Position numbers and translations under genes: made by a program. Below, piece after piece: positions 45,480 to 55,979 of a stretch of DNA of 64,000 bases. This stretch comes from Calonectria ilicicola. Taxonomy: Eukaryota; Ascomycota; Sordariomycetes; Hypocreales; Nectriaceae. The notes under the pieces are model-generated. The model worked only from the letters and a program-made list of their open reading frames with translations, searched no databases and was not told where the DNA came from. Within the stretch, counting starts at the first letter, position 1, and every line of letters starts with the position of its first letter. Location: assembly GCA_020809705.1 (NCBI GenBank), contig CP085835.1, positions 1,674,001 to 1,738,000 of the forward strand, written 5' to 3'.

Positions 45480-46012
45480 ATGGTTAAGCTCTATATGCCA
45501 CCCATCCCGCGCTCTCAGCGGTGCTGCCTCGTTCTGATCAAGAATTTTATGGGGGGCATCCAGACGGAGTTGATCCCTTTCCCCCCTGACGGCTCCCCGG
45601 CCGCTTTTATGCAAGAGGTTAGGAGGTTTTATGAAGGCAGGGTCACCAACGCTCAGCAACGTTTCTACCGTTACGCCTTGATGAGAAAGCCTGAAATACG
45701 CATTGTTAAGGTCCACGAAGTTAGTTTTCTGTCCAATTGCAGCTGTCATTAGTTTCTAACACACTCTAGCAAAGTGCTCTTCCAAACACTACACACAATG
45801 CGTCTGCATATATGATTGGCCTTGGTGGTCCGCTCACGGAAGCTTTGAAAAATCCCGAGACCACTCCGTTTCTCCACGACGAGAACATTTTCCACACGGC
45901 CGGCCAAGACAAGAATCGACCGATACACGCCATTATGATCGTTTTCGAAGCGAGCACGAATTCTGGAACCAGTGGGTTTGGGTTGTCAGATATCTTGTCT
46001 ATGTTCGTCTGA
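45480..46012 (+). CDS. Hypothetical protein, two exons
   Basis: Predicted 160 aa from exons 45480-45719 and 45770-46012. The 50-bp intron (gttagt...tctag) is in phase 0 and its removal avoids a stop. I recognise no domain. The N-terminal half is basic and aromatic (EVRRFYEGR, RFYRYALM), the second half contains GLGGPLTEAL and a short C-terminal hydrophobic run. No signal peptide or transmembrane segment is seen. The intron and the continuous frame on both sides support it as a real gene. It starts 770 bp before the kinase-Msb1 fusion on the same strand. Confidence 0.55.
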
Positions 46013-46781
46013 TTGTGATTTTGGTTGTAGTTGGCATTGGTAATTGGGGTTCAAAACCATATTTAACGACATCGAAGCGCAGACAGCTTGGCTTTGCCAA
46101 AGCAATGATCTGTACTTCTAGGTATTTAGCGAAATGTTTTGGGCAATCAGTGGCCATGATATAGGGTAGTAGAACCATATTCTTTCCAGGAAATAATCAA
46201 AAAATTTCTATATTGGTTATGCCTGTGCGGAGCTGAGAACCAAAGACTTGTTGGTCAAGCAAAATGCGTGCCATTTCCTTGTGGAGGGCCACTCACATAT
46301 TATGCATAACTGGTAAAGTTATGCAGTTGTCATTTTTATGCTGATGCCACATCACGTAACCTTAAAATTAGCAGTTCACGTGCTAACTTGTTATGGGAAT
46401 AGCGGCATCTTCATTTTCGGCGCCTTGTATGATATTTATCCTCAACAAAGAGTACCTGAGCCAGACACCAGATAAGCTTGGTTTGTTTCATGTTGTTGGA
46501 CCTTTGGATTAAACGACTCTCATCTTAAGTCAAGCATTCTTCACTTTTACTGTTTACATACCAGTGTAGTGGGCTAAACCAATACTCAGTGATCAACAAA
46601 ACCCGCCGTACTAAACAGAGTGGCTTGCACTTAGCCAGATAAGACTGCCAAGACCCTGCCAGGAAAGCAGGGTTAGAATCCAGCCGCAAATCTTTGCCGG
46701 TGAAATGCCGTCTCCTCAAAGCACACGGCCCTTGACCGTCTACCTTCTTGACAATCTGTTGATCATCAAAGCTTGTGCGGC
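46013..46781. promoter_or_regulatory. Upstream region of the kinase-Msb1 fusion
   Basis: This 769-bp spacer must carry the 3' flank of the orphan gene and the promoter of the kinase fusion. I see no RNA gene, repeat or recognisable site. Confidence 0.35.
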
Positions 46782-49700
46782 ATGTCGGTCTTGCTCGCTA
46801 GTACATCCGACCTCGTAAGTGACTCGCGGCTCCGCACCACCGTCTCGTCCGGCCGAACGCACCACATCCGATATACCTCGAGCCCCGATCCACGGCGCCG
46901 CCGGACGCGCACCGAAGAAACATGGAAGCGACTGCGACAGCTGGGCAATGGCACCTTTGGGCGTGTCTGGCTCGAGGACTGTGAGTCTGGCCCCAAGCCT
47001 GGCCAATTGCGCGCCGTCAAGGAGATTTCAAAGGACAAGACGCTGGGATCTTCGATCGACTGCAATCGTGAGCTAGAGGCTATGGCCAAGTTTTCGCATG
47101 ATCGAGTAAGCCTTCTTCGATTAACTCAGTGTCTCTATTGCCTAATCGCTGCCCGATATAGTATGCCCACTGTTTTGTTCGTTTCTTTGGATGGTACGAG
47201 AGCCGCGATGCCGTCTTCATTGCGATGGAATACTTTGAGCATGGTGACCTACAAAAATACCTTGTGGACTCGTTTCCTGAGTCTGATGTTAAACGAATCG
47301 TTTCGCAACTTGCTGAGGGCCTTTCCTTCATGCATAACAACCGCTTCGCCCACCGTGATCTGAAGCCTGCTGTATGTTGTATTCCTTGCCCGACCCATGC
47401 CATAGTCTGATGGAAGAAAGAATGTCCTGGTTGTCAGCCCTCAGCCAGACTGGTGGGTTAAGATTAGTGACTTTGGAATTAGCAAGCGGGCAGAAGCTGG
47501 CTCGGCCCTTCGCACCGCTGTCGGCACGCAGGGTTATATTGCCCCTGAGCTTATCGGCATTTTCCCCATCTCCGAGTCACGAAGCTCTAACAACCATAGC
47601 CAACCCTCCTATACCGCCACTGTTGACATTTGGGCTCTGGGCGAGATGGCGGTCCGGATGCTCACACAGCGCTCAGCATTCCGAGACCCTCGTGAGCTAT
47701 TTGACTATGTTGTGCATGAAAATCCATTTCCCTGCCAATTGCTTGAAGGTCTGGATGTTGGTGACGAGTGCTACAGGTTTCTTGAAAGGGCCATGGCCCC
47801 CTCGCCTTCCCGACGCCTAAGCGCTAGGGAAGCTATAGACCACCCCTGGCTACAAGCATCACGGCCATCGTCACGCGCTAGCTCGCTTGAGAGTAATACG
47901 TATGTCTGCTCTTTGCCCGACGTCAGTTTGGACAGGTTTTGACGCTTACATGTAGATATGTTGAAACCTCGTCATTCGCACAATCCATTTCAGTGACAGA
48001 GGAGGCCCATATGTTGAATACGGATATGTTAGGGTCGGCGGTGTGGTCTACTCTTGACTGCCTAGATGAATTGCCGCGACCAAACATTTCTAATTCACCG
48101 CAGCCCCCCACTCATGACAATCAAACGACCAACAGATCTGCATCATCTCTTTCGCCTGTCATAAACGACAATCCCGTGGACAAAACTACTGTGGAATCTG
48201 AAACTGTGGTTTGGAGCCCAATAGAGGCGGAGACTACAATGAACTTACGTGAACCGTTTACCGAGCAATTCTATGACGACTTCAAATCCTTCACTTATAC
48301 GAAGACTGCAGAAATTGTGCCCACAAACGATCTTACCCAGGTGCCAACACCAATACATGACTCCACCTTGGAATTTAGGAACGAGTCTGATGAGATTCCA
48401 GCCTGGGATGTGAGCGAGACAACGCTCCACGCTCGTAGTCACGGGGGAGAAGACATACCCGGGATTGACAAGCAACTGTCTATTCTCTCACTAGAGCCCA
48501 AAACAGATCCACCGAAGGAAGATATAATTGCGGTCGGTCTCCTGCGTCATTCCAGTACCAGGAAACACGAGGAACTGAGTGATGATTCTGTCTGCCAAAT
48601 AGAAAGTGACGACTGTTTAGCTGAATTCCAAAATCTACGAAATGATATTACGCAAGCGAATATCAAATCATACATTAATTCGATCCCAGCGTCATCCACT
48701 CAGGAATTACGGGGACTGGATTCACTCCCTATTGTTGTTTCACCTCGCCCGGAGAACCCAAGCCAAAATTGCTGTACACGCATCACATCAATCAGCATAT
48801 CGGAGGACTCGGATATATCTCTCGGTCACAGTATCCGTCGTCCAGGAAACCCAGGACCTATCTGCAACTGGCATGCTACCTCTACCTACTTGTCAAAGAA
48901 AGATCCATATGATGTCTATCAAGTCCATCCCGAAGAGGTGCAAACACTTATCAATCAATGCACCATCGACTTGAAAAAGCGATGTAAGATACCAGTCGCA
49001 TCCATTCTGTGCCAGGCACATGGTTTCGATTAACTATTGATTTTAGCTCTGGAATATTGGTTCTTCTCTTTGCCCCTTGAGACGAACCCGATTCCGATCA
49101 AGTCGACAGTCCGTCGCATCGTACGTCTCTACTTTTCTAGACCGTCTTATTTCTGTACAAGTCCCGGTCGTGACAGACTTACCGAAGAGTTGAGAATGGC
49201 AGAACCTACAGTGAGTTGTTCCGGTAGCTGGGGGAAATAGATTGCAGTCGAAATCTAACATATGTTCTCAAGGTTGTTGCCGCAATTCTAAAATGGTGTT
49301 GGGCTAGGCTTCCTGGCGGTGTGGTAGGCTGGGACAGGTATGAACGATTCAAGATTGTGGAGTTAGGCAAGTCAAAGCAAGAAACTAAAAGTTGAAAGGA
49401 TCGATACTAATAGTCAACTTAGAGTCGAATATGGCGTCGGATGCATTCTATACATTTCTTGAATCTGAGGTTCATAAGCAAATAATTCTTGACTTTTTTG
49501 ATCTTCTGTTTGCTGCAGCTGACCATGAGGGGGAAATTGGGCTGAATGGCCTAATGCTTCCTCGGAAGGCTAGCTGGTGGGCATTCGAACTTGAGAATAC
49601 CGACACAAGCTTCGATGCAGGTTACACAGCCTGGCTAGCGTGAGTGCTAACATAGCACCCAAACATGAACGTCTGCTAATTGAATTAGTGCCGCTGATGC

Positions 49701-50400
49701 AAGTAGCGACTTGTTTTTCGCACTTTTGCGAGCTCACTCTGGTGAAGTGCCGTTATCATTTTGGCATTCCTTCAAATTTCACAGTCCGCCAAACCCGAAA
49801 TCTCTTTTTCACGGGCACACTCCAAAAATCATTGCTTCGGTCAGCAGGACAGCAGCATCACCATTTGGTGTTTTACACCGCTCCTCTTCATTACCATTTT
49901 ACGTTAAAAAGGATTTTCAAGAATTCTTCAGCCACAGTGGCACAGGCTGGGCATTAACCTGGGAATGTTTTCAAGCCTTCAAAGCCATTTCTGCCCACCG
50001 CAAGATGTCTAGTTTGCCAGGACCAATACCTTCGGAGGAGGGTTCAAATGATGACCTGTTTGCAAAGTTCTTCTCAGAAGCAGGGGAGGACTTGAGTGAT
50101 AATTCATCCATAGACAACATTGAACCACAAAATGCGAGAATTGATCGGTTTGATCTAGACGAATCATTTTGGTGGGTGTGGATGCAGAGTTTTGCACCTG
50201 AAGAGACCCCACAAAGAGCACGGATATTTAGCCATACAGTAGTAGTAAATACTGTTCTTCCTGGCAGCCCGTGGTTGGTTTTCGAAGATACATTACAAGT
50301 CGAAGATACGCTACCAGTCTCAGAGACGACTAAGCCCAGGGAGAGGAAGAGTATTCTAGGATGGATGCGAGATAGGACTAATAGCAAGAACCGGAAGTAA
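46782..50400 (+). CDS. Protein kinase fused to an Msb1/Mug8-like domain
   Basis: Predicted 1,075 aa in eight exons: 46782-47105, 47162-47371, 47421-47899, 47956-48983, 49047-49210, 49273-49366, 49423-49639 and 49689-50400. Introns are 49-63 bp; the sixth is GC-AG with a perfect gcaagt donor and an ACTAAT branch site. The kinase (about 50-335) is complete: GNGTFG at 55-60, K80, HRD with D174, DFG with D195 and APE. Residues about 340-680 are a Ser/Thr/Glu-rich, probably disordered linker. From about 681 the sequence matches the fungal Msb1/Mug8 (DUF1708) family, with RMAEPTVVAAILKWCWARLPGG, FFDLLFAAADHEG and KASWWAFE. Msb1 acts in Cdc42/Rho1 polarity and cell-wall signalling. The kinase module has the same first two introns as the kinase at 21303. 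Confidence 0.87.
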
Positions 50401-51450
50401 TTGACATCATATATGCCATCTTAATTTTTTAAAGTGATATTCTCATATATGGGGTATGCAGCTGATACCTCTCTATGGGTAGATAGAGAAAATCACTCTG
50501 GTGATGTACAGTGAAAAGACAAGCGCGAACTTAGCTGGAATTCCCCTATGGTAGCCACTCCCCGGTCTTCCAAGCTAGCGAGCGCTTCGGTTCAAAAATA
50601 CGAAAAGGAAATTCGACTTGCCTAATTAGCAAATCGTTCTTGTGTTGCCTGACGATTGTATTCTGCTGTCTTATACTGCTGTACGACCAGTTCTGGCACA
50701 TACGACCATAGCTCTTAGAAAATACGGGATCCCGTCCGCTCTCCCATAGTCAAGCTGAGAAGCGGTGAATTAGTACTCGGGTCGGTGACGACCGGGGAAT
50801 CCTCGCTGTTGTATGTTTTTTTTTTTTTTTTTTGGTATTTGAATCACTCCATCACTCTGATTGTTTTTTTGTTTGCCAATGCCTGAGCACTTGTCCATTC
50901 TAAGTGTGGTCTCGCCCGCCACTACCGGACGCTCAGCTTTCACCAGGTCTAATCCATTGGGATTTGGGGGGAAATGCGTGATCAACCCCTCATCTTTTAG
51001 CCAATCGCGCGACTTAGATGTGCTAGGTTAGCCCCACTCGTCCTTGCTTGCTCACCCTCCGAGGTGAGTCAACGTGATGGGAATAATACTTTAAACTAGT
51101 AGAGCCTTCTTGCCTTCATTAGGATATTGAGACCACCTGGGAGTGTGACAAGATGTATCTCCGTGCAGCTTGATGCTATTTTCTAATTCCTTGGTGGTAG
51201 AGAAGTGTTTGAGCTTGCTTAGACTTTGGGTAATATATATTTGATTAATATAAGAACTATAATTATATCAGAATACAAATATCTTGGGAAGATGTCGACA
51301 AACAATTTCTAGTCCGTAAAATGAAACATAAAACACGAGTGAATAAGATACGACATGGAGGTCATCAAGAATGCCATTAATTGAAAATATTTTAAACATG
51401 AAAATATCGAGAAAGCGCTGCCATACTGAGATCCGATATTCTCGAACAAT
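50401..51450. other. Intergenic stretch containing a 5S rRNA gene
   Basis: This 1.05-kb stretch between convergent genes holds the 5S rRNA gene at 50698-50816. The remainder is AT-rich near the HET gene end, with no other feature. Confidence 0.5.
50698..50816 (+). rRNA. 5S ribosomal RNA gene (copy 2)
   Basis: A 119-nt gene from ACATACGACCA to GTTGTATGT, whose ends pair. It has GGATCCCGTCCGC, a box A-like AGTCAAGCTGAG and box C GGGTCGGTGACGACC. A long uninterrupted T-run (about 20 nt) follows immediately, an ideal RNA polymerase III terminator. Of the three copies this looks the most likely to be functional. Confidence 0.9.
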
Positions 51451-54400
51451 TTATATTATGGCTATGCGCGTTCTGGAAGCGCCTTCCATCCAGTAAGCCC
51501 CATACCTTGCCTCAACATCATACGGCCGTTTTATAACTCCTATCCTTCGATATACATCACCTGCTGAAACCTTTATTCCTGTTTTGACCAGGACAAGACA
51601 TACCCCTTCTGAAAGCAAGAATAGAGACAATTGGCTGCCACTGAAAGAAGGGTCCTCGAAGAGTAAGTAATCGGCGAAAAAAGGTAGTCGCAACGGTGCT
51701 TTTGTTGAAGAGAACAACTCCAGCTCAAAGCTAGATGGGACATATTTGTCCAATGAATTGCCAATGATGTCGAGACACAAACGTGCTGGGCTCAATAATC
51801 CAACGATTATCAAAAGAGAAGAAGTAATCTGCCCATACGAATTCTTTACCTTGTCAATTATAATATTTTCTATTTTCGCATGGGCATCATCCAGTTGATT
51901 TTCGGCTCTGTTTTGTCGGTGCGAATGTTGTCCTCCTAGGCCCTGCTGGTTTGGTCTTTCCGTACGTTGATTTGAGCACAGCAGCTGTTTGGCTTGATTT
52001 AGAAAACCCAGAGTGAGATGGGCTTTTCCTTGTAATCCCGAGACCGTTCTATCTTGTCTCATGTCCTCCAGTAGTTCCTTCGCTTGATTTATCTGGTCCA
52101 AGACCTCCCAAACCTGGGCATCTTGAAATGGATCTTGCATGCCATGATTCAAACCATCCAGCATAAGACTGGCCTCAATAGCAAAGCTTAGTGTCTCGTT
52201 AATCTTTTCCACGAAACTGAAGCTTGTAGGCTGTACGATCTTTTTGGCAGAAGATATGGCTTGATTGATAAGTTTTAGAATTGATCCAATCGAATCACTG
52301 TGACTTGAGACCTGCCGAGGCTCATGTAGGCCGCTTGGGATTTGGCTGGAATTTTCCCTCATAAACTCATGTTGGCGAAGGATTCTGTCAATAGATCGAG
52401 TCGTGTATGCCGACATATCACCTGGCCAAATGTAAGGATGTCGTATTTCTTCCTGGTTCCAATATTTTATCTGCGCGCTTGAAGATACCCAAGACCAGGA
52501 AGGTCCCCTGTATTTTGTGCGACGGTGCAGGTTGGGAAGAAGCTTGTCAACTCTCCATGACAAGTCTTCAATCAAGGAATCTTCCCATAATCCAGCATAG
52601 TAATTGCCGGAGAACAAGATGTTCATCCGCTTTGCTAGTCCTGACAACGCTGGAAGGCAATCCTCATCTTTTGTAAGCTTCAAAACTGAGTATTGTTCAA
52701 CAATGTCATGCCATTCTCTGATGGACTGTTTCAAGAGAGCAGGGTTCAAAAATGACTCGACAATGCTTTCGTGCCACTCAAGAAAGAATTCGTGCCTTTG
52801 GTTAATGCGACTTGCTGATTGTCTCTCGAATGTTTTCTTTTCTCTTTCCTCTTCTTCCTCATCTTCTATCCTGTCTCTTGTAACTCTTCCATCGTGTTCG
52901 TGGTCCTTTGATAATGAGAAGGAAACAAAAAATTGCCTGATAACTTCCCTGCACCAATCTTCAAACGCTTCGGTGCAGAACCCCAAAGCTGTGCGATGCT
53001 CATGAACTTTCTTAACCCATAACTGGATTCTTCTTACCTCAAAGGTAGTTGATGCCACGGTATCGGGTAATAGTTCTTCGCATAGCTTAACGAAGACACG
53101 TTGAAGAATATCGCGTCTTTCTGTGTTTGTTTTCATATCTCGTAGATGCAAAGGGCGCGCAAAGTCGTTGGTATATGGCAAACTTCCGCATTCACAGACA
53201 GTTTGTTCTCGACACTCCCACACTAACTCTTGTTTCGAAAAGTGTATTACCCTTGGCGATAGGAAACGCTCTTGCAACACCCAGCCTCTTGTGAGCAATC
53301 GGTAGTTTTCCTCAGACGGGGAACCTGATGAATTCCAGTGGTCAAGTTTACGCCGTACGCTTAATCCACAAAGATGACTGGAGGCGTGTGGAGATTCTAA
53401 CCGATGACTACCCGCGCCGGATGATTTTGGAAACATCCCAAAACCGCTAGACTTGGAACAAGTTGCCGCCAATGTGACGTAGGAGTTTTGGTATATCTTA
53501 TCCATCTGAGCTGACTCTGTATGCCAATCATCTTCGTTATCCTGAAGAATACAGAGTGAATCCACCCATAGATAATATATTTCGAGCATTAAATATCACT
53601 AGCTATAGAGGCCACAGGGTTACATTTGGAAGCTCTTTTCTTGTCAATTGAAGGGTCTATCTAGGTCTCTTATAGCTGCTGTTGTGACTAGCTGTTCCGG
53701 TCGGCCGAGGGGAGTTTCTTTTAGGTTGAGGCTATCCAAAGCTAGCTACGGTGACCACCGCATACGGATGTTGCTTGCAGCCGCGTTGGGATAGGTCTGT
53801 AGTAGCTAGATCCTTCATCTAGGCATTTATCCTGATTTGTATGACTATTTGGGGCCGGTTGCGGCAAGAGCTATCTAGCTGTTACTATAAGTACTGGACT
53901 GTGCCGTCGAGGGCATCGAGGCTTTGTAGTCAAGGTCCGGCCGGGCCCTAAGAGGCCCGGCTGCTAGGCTAGGCTGTTGAGACCATCTTGTGAGTGTGAC
54001 ATTAAACAATATTGAATGGCGTCCTGAAAGGTTTTAGGAAGCTCCTCCCATGGGATCTCTCGTTTCCTCACACTTAAGTTCTCTCGTGTCAAGGTACAAG
54101 GCAGGCTTGGACCCCAACAATGGCTCAAGGCTGCATATCGCCCTGGTACTTCACTAGGCTCTACGAGTCTAACACAGGGCCCGCTGCTAGAGCGCTCAAG
54201 ATAAAGGACTCTGCTTGGAAATGGTTGGTCGGCCGTGTCGCTGCATTTGCCTTTTGAATGGCCCAAAGTAGGATCGTTGGGCTTGAGCGCAGTATATCTT
54301 GTGTTGCAGGAGTCATGATTATTAAGGCATGCATCTAACTTTAACTTGACCCACTGCTTTGCTTGTGGGGATAGCGGGTGGCCATTCGTTTCCGATCTAT

Positions 54401-54834
54401 GGTCAATTGCACCGTGAACTTGCGAACAAATATTAGTGGTTGAGAGCTGGCAAGCAGTGAAGTTTGCGCATGCCTGCCTTACCATTTTCAGAAACAGAGT
54501 AGAATTCAAGTACAACTCTTGGTTGTCCTTGAAGAAAGTGAATCTCCAACGTAAGTGTTTGCGCATGTTCAGTGAAGGCATGGCCATACACCCTTGATAC
54601 ATCAGTTGCAAAAGACCATGTATCATCTTGCATGGTTTCAATACCACGCAAGATATAGTAGCAAGTCTGACATTCTCCAATGATTGTTGAGTCAATGAGT
54701 TCTTTCGGCGTGAAATCAAGGTATAACCGCGAGTTTTCCCAATCTTTCTCGAGGTCTTTGCAAACGGTACATCTAGATTTCCTAAAAAAAAGGGACCTCT
54801 TGGAATGAAAAGACATTCTAGAATGAAAAGACAT
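51451..54834 (-). pseudogene. HET-domain gene disrupted by an insertion
   Basis: Exon 1 is 54483-54834, followed by a 64-bp intron (gtaagg...gcaag) and exon 2 from 54418. The HET (heterokaryon incompatibility) domain is recognisable: YAALSHCWGPS, then LWVDSLCILQDNEDDW, AATCSKSSGFG and GWVLQERFLSPRV. Between the first two motifs the frame is broken by 406 bp of foreign sequence (53594-53999) flanked by a 7-bp duplication. Without the insert and one duplicate, the frame runs uninterrupted from DAIQY to the VDSLC motif, giving about 968 codons. The long C-terminal part is helical and of unknown function. HET proteins trigger cell death on non-self contact; this allele is probably inactive. The coding frame on both sides shows no further damage, so the insertion is recent. 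Confidence 0.85.
53594..53999. mobile_element. 406-bp insertion with 7-bp target-site duplication
   Basis: The element is bounded by CATTAAA at 53587-53593 and 54000-54006, an exact 7-bp duplication. Its ends, TATCACT and (reverse complement) TCACACT, match at 5 of 7 positions, so the terminal repeats are at best imperfect. It has no coding capacity. Inside are several CTAGCTA-type words and an 8-bp inverted repeat, GCCGGGCC (53940-53947) and GGCCCGGC (53954-53961), able to form a hairpin. It is a non-autonomous element of undetermined class. It interrupts the HET gene. Confidence 0.75.
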
Positions 54835-55979
54835 CCCGAAAAGAAAAAAAAAGAATCACTTGGCTGGGAAATGAGAAAATTGGGAATAGAGAGGACGAAT
54901 ACCAGTCAAGTTGTCATTAGTCATACCACACGAAAATCACGGTATTGGCTTGTAAGCGTAAGTTGGTCAGGTCAAATGAAAAGGACAGAGTAAAAAGGGA
55001 AGAAGAAAAGTCAATTGACGTCTCCTGGAGCAGTGTGCTGGTTAAGTTGTCAGACTCTTTCCCTACCTTAGTTAAGCCATATTATGACTAGACTGTCAAC
55101 ACAACTGGTTGAGTCTGGTTTTAAGAACCACCAATAAAACGTGAACACGATGTTTGATTGTGGCTTAGCGCTAAGCCACAGCCTGGAGAGGGCTAGTTAA
55201 TCCCGCCCGCCACCCTCAACCTCAGCTGAGCCCACCACTAACAAACGAATGGGGAAATCTTAGAGGAGGAAAATATTCTGAATTTTTAGCGAACGTGGAT
55301 ATGTTTCCCGTTATGAAATGTGCTCCACACCACTATGGGGTACAAATTTTGGGGTTAGCGTTAGAACGATGGAAGAAAAACCAACAATCCGAATATCCTT
55401 TTTTTTTATTTTTGGAGAGTCGACCGGCTGGAAAATCGTGTCATCCTTTTCGGGTGTTTATTTTGCATCTTGCTTTCTGCCTTTTGGGCCTCGCGTCTTG
55501 AGTTCAGCCAATCCTCGATTTGGAGCAATGGAGGAGGATTGCTACAGTAATGCACGTAGCCACTCAGAACCGACGAACCAGAGGAATTACAGTTACGCAT
55601 CACGGCAGAACATCCTCTTGTTATCATCATGAAACCAAAATATCATTGGCCACGCCTATATGTCAAATAAAGAAAAGATACGCACCGTTTTTGCATCTTT
55701 GGTTCAAAAATAGTCATGCGGGTTGCCTGACGCGGACAGATATAGGGTAATTGATGGAGCCACTGGATTGAGCATGGACTTGAAGCACAAAGGGAAAAAA
55801 ATGAGCCCGGAGCGCTTCTTGTAACGAGTTGCTGTACCCGAGTAGGTAACAAGGTACATAATTCATGAAAAGCATACCGCTCTGAGCTCCGTATACGCTC
55901 TAGGATCTTGGACGCGTTTGACAATCAGAGAAGGGATTGTGTGAAATGCACAACTACCTATTCTCAAAATCCGTTTACT
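54835..55979. other. Intergenic spacer with a perfect palindrome
   Basis: This 1.15-kb stretch contains the HET gene promoter and a 22-bp perfect palindrome at 55159-55180 (arm TGTGGCTTAGC). No gene or RNA is supported. Confidence 0.5.

Noticed and set aside
53594..53999. The 406-bp HET insertion as an ordinary intron
   Set aside because: No acceptor keeps the frame: a TGA lies in frame just before the resumed coding sequence, and the 7-bp duplication explains the structure better.
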